Made by a program: the position numbers and the translations under genes
DNA from: Candidatus Gastranaerophilales bacterium
Lineage (GTDB): Bacteria > Cyanobacteriota > Vampirovibrionia > Gastranaerophilales > Gastranaerophilaceae
Assembly (NCBI GenBank): GCA_944322855.1
Contig: CALUQG010000006.1
Coordinates: 1 to 64,000, forward strand
DNA: 64,000 nucleotides
Reading direction: 5' to 3'
The notes under the pieces: model-generated
What the model was told of the DNA's origin: nothing
The model's input: the letters and a program-made list of their open reading frames with translations, nothing else
The model's database searches: none
Shown here: positions 1 through 7,774 of the stretch, piece by piece
How positions within the stretch are numbered: the stretch's first letter is position 1
Layout: the number at the start of each line of letters is the position of its first letter

Positions 1-77
1 GCCCAACAAAATAGATAAAGTCCGTAGAGGGATGTCGGTTGGGCATACCTGCCCAACAAAATAGATAAAGTCCGTAG
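1..77. repeat. Direct repeat, two copies, period 50
   Basis: The first 27 bases (1-27) recur exactly at 51-77 with a 50-base period. Between the copies lies a perfect inverted repeat, GTTGGGC at 38-44 and GCCCAAC at 51-57 around a six-base loop. Only two copies are visible and the left side is cut by the window edge, so the array may extend outward. A second weak hairpin (GGTGGG with CCCACC, about 78-103) follows. It looks like an interspersed palindromic repeat, not a gene. Confidence 0.75.
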
Positions 78-209
78 GGTGGGAAAAACGGAGTGTACCC
101 ACCAATTTATTCTTCATATTTCTCATATTCATACGTCGGAGGTGTGGCTGGAGGTGATTTTCTATTTATTTTTTTATTTCTTTTAAAGTATTAATATTTT
201 TGGGTCGTC

Positions 210-231
210 GGTTGGGCAGGTATGCCCAACC
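210..231. repeat. Palindromic repeat, inverted copy
   Basis: GGTTGGGC (210-217) and GCCCAACC (224-231) form a perfect 8-bp stem around the loop AGGTAT. The loop is the reverse complement of the loop at 45-50, so this is the same element in the other orientation. This indicates a REP-like palindromic family with at least two members in the first 250 bases. Confidence 0.7.
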
Positions 232-414
232 TACTTCTACTTCATCAGAAAAGCGTACAATCTGTGAAATAATAGGTTCGAACTTCACAGCAACGGGCAA
301 AGATATAGATATAACGCTGTATCCGGTTTTCTATGACATTATTGAGATGAATAATGCAAAAGTTTCCGAAAAAGCAAGGTTCGAACTCCCTGAAACTCAA
401 TCAGAGCAACAAAA

Positions 415-464
415 AAGAGCCTCTGGAAAGGCTCTTAATTTAAATGGCGGGACCGACGAGGCTC
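415..464 (-). repeat. Broken tRNA-Asp 3' end plus hairpin, copy 1
   Basis: Positions 445-464 are identical over 20 bases to the 3' end, including CCA, of the intact tRNA-Asp at 849-926 and lie in the same orientation. As at the intact gene, a hairpin follows on the minus strand (AAGAGCCT at 415-422 with AGGCTCTT at 429-436). Identity stops at 464. It looks like a leftover tRNA end with its terminator. Confidence 0.75.
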
Positions 465-572
465 ACTGTGTCTGTTTGCGTAGCAGAAAAATGTGACTAA
501 ATGTCACATTTTTCGTGTAGTTACACATAAAATGTTTAAAGAAAGCAAAAAGCAAATAGAGGGAGCGACCGT

Positions 573-641
573 AGGTCGCGAGTTCGAGAAAAAAACAATA
601 AAAAAAGAAGCCTTTTGGCTTCTTTTAAAATGGCGGGACCG
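573..641 (-). repeat. tRNA-Asp pieces in inverted pair around a hairpin, copy 2
   Basis: Positions 631-641 repeat the last 11 bases of the minus-strand tRNA-Asp including CCA. A perfect 10-bp hairpin (603-612 with 617-626, loop TTTT) lies next to it. On the plus strand, 573-588 is a 16-base exact copy of the tRNA-Asp T-arm side, so two tRNA pieces face each other across one bidirectional terminator. No complete tRNA can be folded here. Confidence 0.7.
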
Positions 642-820
642 CCCAATAATATATTTCTGTAAGGACCAATATATTGTGAGGCTCGTGTCTTGCTCGCTCG
701 CATTTAACGGCAATTCCGTGTTTTGCTTTGAATTTTCAATCTGCAGCAAAACACTCCAGCCTCAGCTCGCTCGCGCAACTCGCAAAAAGCGATTCTCGCC
801 ACTATCAATCTTGCCATTAA

Positions 821-844
821 AAAAGAGCCCCTAAGGGCTCTTTT
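821..844 (-). terminator. Terminator of tRNA-Asp
   Basis: A perfect 10-bp stem (821-830 with 835-844, loop CTAA) is flanked by runs of A and T, so it can act on either strand. On the minus strand it begins a few bases after the CCA end of tRNA-Asp. Confidence 0.85.
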
Positions 845-848
845 TTAA

Positions 849-926
849 TGGCGGGACCGACGAGGCTCGAACTCGCGACCTTCTGCGTGACAGGCAGACA
901 CTCTAACCAAACTGAGCTACGATCCC
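849..926 (-). tRNA. tRNA-Asp (anticodon GTC)
   Basis: The minus strand folds as a full cloverleaf. The acceptor GGGATCG pairs with CGGTCCC, the anticodon stem TCTGC/GCAGA carries the loop CTGTCAC (anticodon GTC), and the T-arm is GCGAG-TTCGAGC-CTCGT. The discriminator is G and the CCA end is encoded. It is followed by a terminator and by older copies of its own 3' end, which marks it as a likely integration hot spot. Confidence 0.96.
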
Positions 927-1028
927 AATTCAAATTCTTTTTTCAATGAACATATCATTTAATTAACATGTTCGTAAATTAATTATAAACTGCTGAATTT
1001 TTATTTTCAAGATTTATTTTACATTTTA

Positions 1029-1057
1029 TTGTCAATATTTGAAACAACACATATAAT
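1029..1057 (+). promoter_or_regulatory. Sigma-70-type promoter
   Basis: TTGTCA at 1029-1034, a 17-base spacer, and a perfect TATAAT at 1052-1057 lie about 32 bases before the start codon of the secreted protein at 1090. Confidence 0.8.
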
Positions 1058-1089
1058 ATACATATTCAATGGAATCAGATGGAGATTAT

Positions 1090-1899
1090 ATGAAAAAGTT
1101 TATTTTAAATGTTATTTTTGCTTTTATTATTGTTGCCGGTCATAATTTGAGTGCGTATTGCGCTGTAACTCTTGAGGTACAGGCATTAACTCCGTTTAAT
1201 TCTTTGAAGCCAGAAAAGACGATGAAAGTAGTTGCAATGCAAGATATGGAATTCGAAAACGGCATTATTTTTAAAAACGGTACTATTATTGAGGGTGACA
1301 TAATAGACGTTAAACAGCCCAAAAGAGCCAAACTAAATGCTTCTTTCAAATTCCAGCCAACAATTTATACTTACAATGGACGAACAAATAAAATTCTGGA
1401 TAGTGAATTTATTGCAAAATACAAAGAGAAAAAACCATTGAATAAAGGAGAAATTGCTGTATCTGCAGCGACAACAGCAGGTGAATTCTTTTTGAACATT
1501 CCATTTTTATCTCAAGGGGTATCACTTGTTAAAGGTTTTGTTAAAAATCCGGAAAACAATCGTCTGAAATCAAGTGTTGTTCAAGTTTATAAAGATTCTC
1601 CGCTTTCTTATGTTGAAGAGGGGAAAGATATTGTTATCAACAAGGAAGATATTTTTTATCTCAAGTTCAAATCCAGTGACGCAGAAGATTTAGATGCTCC
1701 TGAAACTGAAATTGCGCCTGTTGAACAAAATGAAAAACCTGCTGCCGGTAATGATGCACCTAAACCGCCAGTTGTACAGGTAAAATCAGTGTCTGAAAAT
1801 ATTTCAAATGAAGAAAGCCAACAGCTGCCAAAAGTAAAAAATCTGGTTGCTCCACATCCGGATGAAGTATTAAAAGAAGTAGAGCTAAACTCCAAGTGA
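1090..1899 (+). CDS. Secreted protein of unknown function
   Basis: This is a 269-aa protein with a clear Sec signal peptide: Lys-Lys, a long hydrophobic stretch, and likely cleavage after the alanine of AYCA. I chose ATG 1090 because GGAG stands five bases before it; an in-frame ATG at 1069 has no such site. The middle part has the pattern GIIFKNGTIIEGDIIDV, which resembles a stretch in the SLH protein at 6021 (KCFKAGSLVKGEVVEV); the two also end alike (EDIFYLKF, EELTILF). The last 60 residues are Pro/Glu-rich and look disordered. It has its own promoter and overlaps the convergent helicase gene by 15 bases. The family is not recognised; an envelope role is an inference. Confidence 0.8.
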   Translation: MKKFILNVIFAFIIVAGHNLSAYCAVTLEVQALTPFNSLKPEKTMKVVAMQDMEFENGIIFKNGTIIEGDIIDVKQPKRAKLNASFKFQPTIYTYNGRTNKILDSEFIAKYKEKKPLNKGEIAVSAATTAGEFFLNIPFLSQGVSLVKGFVKNPENNRLKSSVVQVYKDSPLSYVEEGKDIVINKEDIFYLKFKSSDAEDLDAPETEIAPVEQNEKPAAGNDAPKPPVVQVKSVSENISNEESQQLPKVKNLVAPHPDEVLKEVELNSK

Positions 1900-4842
1900 G
1901 AATATCTTATAAATTTCTTCATCAGACAGCTCTGTAATGATTTTTTCACCTTCAAAAACTGCCACGTTCGCAAGGTCTTTCTTGTTATTTATCATTTCAT
2001 CAATTTTTTCTTCAAAAGTACCGAGAGTGATAAATCTGTGCACCATAACATTTTTGTCCTGTCCGATACGATAAGTTCTGTCAGTCGCCTGATCTTCAAC
2101 TGCAGGATTCCACCACAAATCATAGTGGATTACATTTGTTGCTGCAGTGAGGTTTAAACCTGTACCGCCTGCTTTTAAAGAGAGTATCATTATATTAGAG
2201 TCTTTGTTATCCTGAAAATCTTTTATTAACTCTTCTCTTTGGGTTCTGTTTAAAGAGCCATGGAAAAATAATGGATTTACACCAAGTTCATCATTTAATA
2301 TGGTCGATAAAATATTACCCATTTCTTTGTATTGTGTAAAAATAAGGGTTTTTTCGTTATTTTCCAAAATTTGTTTGGTTATAGAAACAAGTTGTTCTGC
2401 TTTACCGGAAACATCTTTTGAAATGTCGCCGGTTTTCAGATACTGGTATGGATGATTGCATATTTGTTTCAATGCTGTAATCAGCTTGAATATCATACCT
2501 CTTCTGTTTATGCCGTTTAATTTGGCAATATCTGACATTAGATTATCGAGAACACTTTGATATAAAGCAGCTTGCGTTTTTGTCAGATAGCAATATTCGT
2601 TAAGTACAACTTTTTCAGGCAGATCTGAAATTATTGACTTATCTGTTTTGAGTCTTCGCAGAACAAAAGGTGAAATTGCAAGACGCAATTTTTCAGCACG
2701 GTTAGTTTGTTTGAATTTCTCAATAGGAATTGCATAACCTTTTTGAAAATCTCTTATTGAACCGAGATACCCTCTATTAATAAAATCAAATATACTCCAT
2801 AGTTCTGTTAATTTATTTTCAACCGGAGTACCTGTCATCGCTATTTTTACATCTGCTTTAATTTGCTTTACGGCATGGGTTTGTGAAGTATCAGGATTTT
2901 TAATATTCTGAGCCTCGTCTATTATAAGCATTGACCATTTTTGTTTCTTTATTTGTTCAATATCAATTCTCAAAATTGCATATGTTGTGATAATTACATC
3001 TGCTTTGGTATCGAGTGTTCTTTCTATACCGTGGTATATAGAGGTGTTTATGGCCGGAGCAAAGTTCTTTATCTCTTTTACCCAGTTGCCAAGCAGGGTT
3101 GTAGGACATACAACAAGTGCAGGCTGCTTAAGTTCTCCGCTTTCTTTTTGTTTCAAAATAAAACTTATTACCTGTATAGTTTTACCTAATCCCATGTCAT
3201 CAGCCATACAGCATCCAAAGCCTTTTTTGATGTTTGTATAAAGCCATTTGAAACCTCTTTCCTGATAAGGACGTAAAACTCCTTTCAGACTTTCCGGCGG
3301 AGGTACATCTTCTGTTTTAGTCAGATCTTTTAGTATGTTTGCAAAAGCCTCATCATAGTCAAAATCATAATCATCCATTTGAGAAGACAATGCGGCATGG
3401 AGTATTTCCATCTTGTTTTTGTCGGTAATTTTAGGATTTTTGACTTTTTCAATAAGTTTTTGGTTTTCTTCTCTGTCTATTAAGACGTAGTGCTCTTTGT
3501 ATTTAATTAAACCATGAGCATTTTTTGTAAGTTCTTCGTATTCTTCAACACTCAATTTGTCATCACCGATTGCGATTGTGTATGAAAACTCGAACAAATC
3601 ATTCAATGCAGCATTTGAGGCTCCGTTAGAAGTTATAATATCTCTAAGTTCAGACATTCTTGCTGCCTTAACACGAGCATTAATTGATGCTCTCGGGGTT
3701 ACAATGTTATCTATACCTTCAGGTAAAATTACATCAATAGATGCTTTTTGAAGATAGTATGAAATTTGCGCTATTATTTTATAAACCTCATTGAGGTTCA
3801 TATTTAATTCAAACTGGTGTTCTTCATTGTAGAATTCTTCAAGTTCAGGGTAATATCTTGAGACATATGTTAACTGTTTTTCAATTAAATCAACAATCTC
3901 TTGATTTGTGTAATTTTCGAAATGAACTGTTTCCGCATAGATATCTTCTATTCTATATTTTTCACCAGTATGTTTATTTTTTACATTTATTTTAAGTTGA
4001 TAATCTTCATCTGTTAATTTGAGTATTTCAAATTCCGGTAGAATATCATATTTGCCTATGTAGATTTCATCCAGCCATTCAGAAATCGAAATAGCAAGAT
4101 CATTGGAACGTAAATATCTTTTGTTCCACATGTTTTTAATAAAGTAAACAGCTGATTTAGAATCTTTAAATTTTGTTGATTTAATATGCAAAAATTTGAA
4201 AATAACATAGTTAAAATAACTGTCAAGAAGCTTGTTAAAATCGTATTTTTCCTGTGATAAGATGAAATTAGCAGGAATATTTGTTTTTATGGAATTAATA
4301 GCAAGTGAAACCTCTTTGCTATTTTTGTATATTTCATATCTTATTTGAAAAAGATTGTCATTGTATTTTACAACCGGAATAAAATGCAGCTTTTCTACTA
4401 TTTTCATGAGAGTATAGCAGAATTTATTCAAATAATTAAAGCTTTCTGTACCATCTTCAAAATTCAATATTTCATTGAAACTTGTGAAATAATCAAAAAC
4501 TATATCTTGTTTAACTACATAGCCTATCATTTCTTTGTTTATGCCATCAATAGGAATTTCTTTTATTTCAGAACGAAAGCGGTATAATGAGCCTTTTGAT
4601 TTAGCATAAAAATCAAAGTTGTTTGTCGGGGTAACAAAAAAATCACCGTTTTCTAAAAGATAAAAATGAGTCCCTCTAAGCGGTGTATTTTTTCCAACAA
4701 AAGCATCTTCAAACTCATCTTCAAAAATTTGATAGATTGTACTTAATTGAAGACGAAAATCCTTATTTTCCATGCCGACAGGATTTTCTGTGAGATTGAG
4801 AAAAAGTTCATCTATATTATTTTTTTTAATATTTAAAGACAT
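1885..4842 (-). CDS. SNF2-family helicase/ATPase
   Basis: This 985-aa protein has a C-terminal Swi2/Snf2 motor: Walker A DDMGLGKT near residue 550, DEAQ near 640, TGTP near 670, LRRLKTDK, and motif VI QATDRTYRIGQ near 919. Such proteins translocate on DNA and remodel protein-DNA complexes (RapA/HepA and other bacterial SNF2 proteins). The first 500 residues show no motif I can name and probably form a substrate or regulatory part, as in bacterial SNF2-associated domains. A weak AGGT site precedes the start. The 3' end overlaps the convergent secreted-protein gene by 15 bases. No restriction or defence partner is adjacent, so a housekeeping or stand-alone role is more likely than an anti-phage role. 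Confidence 0.93.
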   Translation of the reverse strand: MSLNIKKNNIDELFLNLTENPVGMENKDFRLQLSTIYQIFEDEFEDAFVGKNTPLRGTHFYLLENGDFFVTPTNNFDFYAKSKGSLYRFRSEIKEIPIDGINKEMIGYVVKQDIVFDYFTSFNEILNFEDGTESFNYLNKFCYTLMKIVEKLHFIPVVKYNDNLFQIRYEIYKNSKEVSLAINSIKTNIPANFILSQEKYDFNKLLDSYFNYVIFKFLHIKSTKFKDSKSAVYFIKNMWNKRYLRSNDLAISISEWLDEIYIGKYDILPEFEILKLTDEDYQLKINVKNKHTGEKYRIEDIYAETVHFENYTNQEIVDLIEKQLTYVSRYYPELEEFYNEEHQFELNMNLNEVYKIIAQISYYLQKASIDVILPEGIDNIVTPRASINARVKAARMSELRDIITSNGASNAALNDLFEFSYTIAIGDDKLSVEEYEELTKNAHGLIKYKEHYVLIDREENQKLIEKVKNPKITDKNKMEILHAALSSQMDDYDFDYDEAFANILKDLTKTEDVPPPESLKGVLRPYQERGFKWLYTNIKKGFGCCMADDMGLGKTIQVISFILKQKESGELKQPALVVCPTTLLGNWVKEIKNFAPAINTSIYHGIERTLDTKADVIITTYAILRIDIEQIKKQKWSMLIIDEAQNIKNPDTSQTHAVKQIKADVKIAMTGTPVENKLTELWSIFDFINRGYLGSIRDFQKGYAIPIEKFKQTNRAEKLRLAISPFVLRRLKTDKSIISDLPEKVVLNEYCYLTKTQAALYQSVLDNLMSDIAKLNGINRRGMIFKLITALKQICNHPYQYLKTGDISKDVSGKAEQLVSITKQILENNEKTLIFTQYKEMGNILSTILNDELGVNPLFFHGSLNRTQREELIKDFQDNKDSNIMILSLKAGGTGLNLTAATNVIHYDLWWNPAVEDQATDRTYRIGQDKNVMVHRFITLGTFEEKIDEMINNKKDLANVAVFEGEKIITELSDEEIYKIFSLGV

Positions 4843-4948
4843 AACTACCTGCTAGTGCTCTGCTATCATTCCATCTTATTGATAGCTTATTATAGCAGAA
4901 ACATAAAATAAATTAAAAAGGAAAAATCTGTTCCATTTGCATAAAAAC

Positions 4949-5848
4949 TTATTCGGAAAAGTTTTTTAGGTAATTAATGCAATATTGAATTTTTTCTTCA
5001 TTCAATTCATGTTCAAAACCTTTAAGCACAGTATATGATATATTTTTATTCTTCCTAGCATTAACGAATAATTTTCGTGCAAGTTTTAAAGGAATAATGC
5101 AATCGTTTTTTGTGTGTATTATATATACAGGTATTTTTATTTTTTTTATCAAATTTTCATTATTAAATTTATTTTCCAATGGAAATATACACCCCGGAAT
5201 AAATTGTAAGATTTTTTTTATAACATTAGGCATACTTACTTTAGAAAGAAGACATTTGGCCATATCTGAAGCTTTTGAAAAAGGATTTATTAAAACAACA
5301 AAAGAAAAGATATCTGTACAAGAAAAATCCAAAGCAACTGCGCATCCCATAGAGTGGCCGATTAGACCAATATTCTTGGTCTTTATTTTTTTATTTTTCA
5401 AATATTTATGAACAGCGCACATATCCTTAAAAACAGCACATTGAGAAAACAATCCTCCGCTTTTTCCTCTGCCACGATAATCAAAAGCAATTACCCCAAA
5501 ACCACATTCAACAAGTTGGTGATAAAAAAATTGTTGTATGGGATTTGTTTTTTCCGAACTTATTCCCGAACAAAATATAATATATTTTTTACTTTTATAT
5601 GGGTTAATATCCCATATATCAATTAATTCATTATCACTTGTAATAAGCTTTTTGCTGATAATTTTGTTTTTTAGTTCAGGTATAATTTGAGAAAAATTAT
5701 TTTTTGTATATTCGGAACAATTGTCATAAAAAAGTTTTTCATATTTACTTACTGCAAGAAAAGGATTTAAAATACCTGATTTTTTAACTTGTTTTTTAAA
5801 CCAGTGTTTGTTGTTTAATTCCTCGACACAATCATATACATTAAGCAT
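4949..5848 (-). CDS. Alpha/beta hydrolase (S33-type)
   Basis: This 299-aa alpha/beta hydrolase has an oxyanion-side stretch FDYRGRGKSGG, a nucleophile elbow GHSMG (Ser near residue 166), an acid in HTKND near 248 and a His in GFEHEL near 280, so the triad looks complete. It fits the Hydrolase_4/serine aminopeptidase-like group of esterases and lysophospholipases. I start at ATG 5848 because a perfect GGAGG stands seven bases before it; the longer in-frame extension to 5956 crosses AT-rich intergenic DNA. There is no signal peptide, so it is probably cytoplasmic. Substrate unknown. It is divergent from the SLH gene. Confidence 0.88.
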   Translation of the reverse strand: MLNVYDCVEELNNKHWFKKQVKKSGILNPFLAVSKYEKLFYDNCSEYTKNNFSQIIPELKNKIISKKLITSDNELIDIWDINPYKSKKYIIFCSGISSEKTNPIQQFFYHQLVECGFGVIAFDYRGRGKSGGLFSQCAVFKDMCAVHKYLKNKKIKTKNIGLIGHSMGCAVALDFSCTDIFSFVVLINPFSKASDMAKCLLSKVSMPNVIKKILQFIPGCIFPLENKFNNENLIKKIKIPVYIIHTKNDCIIPLKLARKLFVNARKNKNISYTVLKGFEHELNEEKIQYCINYLKNFSE

Positions 5849-5914
5849 TTTAACCTCCGTAATAAATATCAACACTTTAACTTTAAAACTGAAAAAAGAA
5901 AAATATAAAAACAC

Positions 5915-5943
5915 TTGACGAATAATAATTAAAAAAGGATAAT
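5915..5943 (+). promoter_or_regulatory. Sigma-70-type promoter of the SLH gene
   Basis: TTGACG (5915-5920), a 17-base spacer and GATAAT (5938-5943) form a near-consensus promoter. Transcription would begin about 70 bases before the start codon at 6021. It lies upstream of the divergent hydrolase start. Confidence 0.7.
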
Positions 5944-6020
5944 AAAGTACAAACATTTTTTTTGTTTAAAATATCAATTAATGGTTGGTTGTTATTTTAG
6001 TTTAGTTAGGAGAAGAAGCT

Positions 6021-7457
6021 ATGAAAAAATTTACAAAGTTGCTTGCTTCAACACTAGTTGTTCTTGCAGCGGCATCAACTGCTATGGCTGCAGATTGTGC
6101 AAAACAACAAAAAATGGAAGCATATGCACATCCGACAATGTTTGGTTCTCAAGCTCAAGAGACAGCAACTGCTGATGCGACATATATTGTCGGCGGTAAA
6201 ATTCTTAAATCAGAAAACCAGATTAGTGTACAGAATAAAGACAAAGTTCTTGTTGATTCCTGGGTAAAAGACATTATGTCTTTAATTAAAGATCAGCAAA
6301 ACGGAAAAGTATTCAATTCTAAAATGCCGGTATTGCGTTCAGAATTGGCTGTAATACTTTCTGAAGGTTTTAATTTGAAGAATAAAAAAGTATCTAAATC
6401 ATACAAAGATATTCCGTCAGATTACTGGGCAAAAGATTGGATTTACGGTGCACTTAATTCAGGTGTTATGATCGGATATCCTGACAATAAATTCCGTCCT
6501 GACCAGCCTGTAACAAAAGCTGAAGTATTTGCTACAATTGCTCAGCTTATTGATGTAGCAACAGACAGAAGCTTGATTGTACCTCAGTTCAACGGAAAAG
6601 ATTTGCAATATATCCCCAAATGGGCAATTGCTCCAACCAAAGAAGTTGTAGCATCAAAACTCCTTGATGAAGTACCAAATCCGGATAAAGTTAACAATGA
6701 TGAATATCTGTCAAAAGAACAGGTTGCATATCTTGTTGGTTCATTGAGACAGGATTGGGCATACAAAAATAGAGTAGCAAAAGATCCTAATGCTCCAAGC
6801 GACATTCAAAATTACGCACCTACTGCATTGAAAATCAAACTTGCAGACAGACTTTCCGCAAGACAGTCAAATGTTGGTGACAAATTTACTGCAAAAACAA
6901 CACAGGATGTTACAATTGCAGGTAAATGCTTCAAAGCAGGTTCTCTTGTAAAAGGTGAAGTTGTGGAAGTAGTTAGACCCGGTATCAAAAATCCAGGATA
7001 CATCAAAGTTAAATTTGTAAAAATTAAAGACGGTGATCAGTGTGTGAAATTCCCGAAAAATATTTCACAGGCACAGGCTGACGCTATTAAAAATCCTAAT
7101 ATTCTAGCAAGATTATTGGGGGCTCCGTTCAGTACTGCCGGCAGAATTGTCGGAGTAGTAGGCAGAACAGCCGGTTCAGCTGTTGATGTAGCAGGAAACG
7201 GACTTGAACAATTCGGTGACAATTTGTCTAACGTTTTTGTTGATACTTTCTCATTACAGCCTGTTGCCGGTGTTAAAAATGTCGGCAATGCTGTAGTCAC
7301 TGTAGGCAAAGGCATATTTGACATTTGCAAGCTTGCAGTCAGCGGCACTTTTGGTGTTTTGTATGAAGTTACTGATGAAATCAGATATGTCATTGTTCCT
7401 TCTTATTCAAACGCTTCAAGCTTGAATCCGAATGAAGAACTTACAATATTGTTCTAA
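6021..7457 (+). CDS. SLH-domain envelope protein
   Basis: This 478-aa secreted protein has a signal peptide cleaved after AMA (about residue 23). One well-formed S-layer homology repeat lies at about 125-176 (YKDIPSDYWAKDWI, then GYPDNKFRPDQPVTKAEV); a second half-repeat precedes it from about 103. SLH modules bind cell-wall polymers and in cyanobacteria sit at the N-terminus of outer-membrane porins; here the protein is too short for a 16-strand porin. Residues about 280-340 carry a beta-rich AGKCFKAGSLVKGE module, and 360-440 is Gly/Val-rich and amphipathic. AGGAG lies eight bases before the start. A strong promoter and terminator bracket it as a single-gene unit. It is probably abundant at the outer envelope. 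Confidence 0.9.
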   Translation: MKKFTKLLASTLVVLAAASTAMAADCAKQQKMEAYAHPTMFGSQAQETATADATYIVGGKILKSENQISVQNKDKVLVDSWVKDIMSLIKDQQNGKVFNSKMPVLRSELAVILSEGFNLKNKKVSKSYKDIPSDYWAKDWIYGALNSGVMIGYPDNKFRPDQPVTKAEVFATIAQLIDVATDRSLIVPQFNGKDLQYIPKWAIAPTKEVVASKLLDEVPNPDKVNNDEYLSKEQVAYLVGSLRQDWAYKNRVAKDPNAPSDIQNYAPTALKIKLADRLSARQSNVGDKFTAKTTQDVTIAGKCFKAGSLVKGEVVEVVRPGIKNPGYIKVKFVKIKDGDQCVKFPKNISQAQADAIKNPNILARLLGAPFSTAGRIVGVVGRTAGSAVDVAGNGLEQFGDNLSNVFVDTFSLQPVAGVKNVGNAVVTVGKGIFDICKLAVSGTFGVLYEVTDEIRYVIVPSYSNASSLNPNEELTILF

Positions 7458-7482
7458 GTTTTAGAGTTTAATTAAAACTGAC

Positions 7483-7512
7483 AAAAAGCGAGGTATTAAT
7501 GCTTCGCTTTTT
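7483..7512 (+). terminator. Terminator after the SLH gene
   Basis: AAAAAGCGA (7483-7491) pairs with TCGCTTTTT (7504-7512) and is followed by more T. It stands 25 bases after the SLH stop codon and separates that gene from the promoter of the leader peptide. Confidence 0.85.
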
Positions 7513-7539
7513 GTTTTGTTAAAAAATATATTATACGGG

Positions 7540-7568
7540 TTGTTTTTCTTTAATAATTCTGTTATTCT
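7540..7568 (+). promoter_or_regulatory. Promoter of the leader peptide/attenuator
   Basis: TTGTTT at 7540-7545, a 17-base spacer and TATTCT at 7563-7568. RNA would start near 7575, only about a dozen bases before the leader peptide start at 7587, as expected for an attenuator leader. Confidence 0.65.
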
Positions 7569-7586
7569 ATAGCAAAAGGAAAATAT

Positions 7587-7658
7587 ATGTTTGATAATTC
7601 AATAAAAACACAACAACATCATCATATCCATATAGTCCCGAACAGGCTATTGGATTGA
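7587..7658 (+). CDS. Histidine-codon leader peptide
   Basis: A 23-codon frame (MFDNSIKTQQ, then HHHIHIVPNRLLD) starts at ATG 7587 with AAGGA six bases upstream and ends at TGA 7656-7658. Codons 11-15 read CAT CAT CAT ATC CAT, so four of five are histidine. Clusters of histidine codons in a short leader are the hallmark of his-type attenuation. It is followed by mutually exclusive RNA stems and a terminator (7636-7735). No histidine biosynthesis gene follows; the next gene is a membrane protein of unknown function. The peptide itself is probably only a sensor of charged tRNA-His. Confidence 0.7.
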   Translation: MFDNSIKTQQHHHIHIVPNRLLD

Positions 7659-7735
7659 TTGTCATGTTTTTATTAGAATAACAATTCTAAATAAAAAATA
7701 GCCTTTCGGGATAAAAGCCGCAAGGCTGTTTTTTT
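7636..7735 (+). promoter_or_regulatory. Transcription attenuator (antiterminator/terminator)
   Basis: Segment 7636-7651, inside the end of the leader peptide, is complementary to 7697-7711 over 15 pairs with one bulged base. Segment 7701-7711 also forms the 5' arm of a terminator hairpin (AGCCTT...AAGGCT, to 7727), followed by seven or more T. The two stems exclude each other. A ribosome stalled at the first His codons (7617-7625) would leave 7636-7651 free, giving antitermination; one at the stop codon (7656) would cover it, giving termination. A further pairing, 7683-7695 with 7752-7764, could affect the ribosome site of the next gene. The logic is my inference; the complementarity is visible. 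Confidence 0.7.
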
Positions 7736-7774
7736 GTCTTTACTCAATAGATTTATTTAGAATTGGAGAACAAA

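Larger units (their letters stand above)
232..820. other. Gene-free stretch with broken tRNA-Asp pieces
   Basis: No reading frame here has a ribosome binding site, a recognisable domain or normal composition. It holds two tRNA-Asp 3'-end fragments with hairpins (listed separately), a perfect 11-bp hairpin around 489-516 with loop TAAAT, GTTCGA boxes near 278 and 381, and a 9-bp stem near 718-756 (GTGTTTTGC with GCAAAACAC). It is best read as repeat and integration debris next to a tRNA gene. Confidence 0.6.

Noticed and set aside
1-77. Possible CRISPR repeat pair
   Set aside because: Only two copies, a palindrome in the spacer, and no cas genes in the window; fits an interspersed repeat better.
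200-834. Open frames of 81-113 codons on both strands
   Set aside because: They run through tRNA fragments and hairpins, have no ribosome sites and no domain-like composition.
1885-5848. Anti-phage defence island (SNF2 helicase plus hydrolase)
   Set aside because: The SNF2 gene has no nuclease, methylase or DISARM/DND-type partner; the hydrolase is a separate unit with its own ribosome site.
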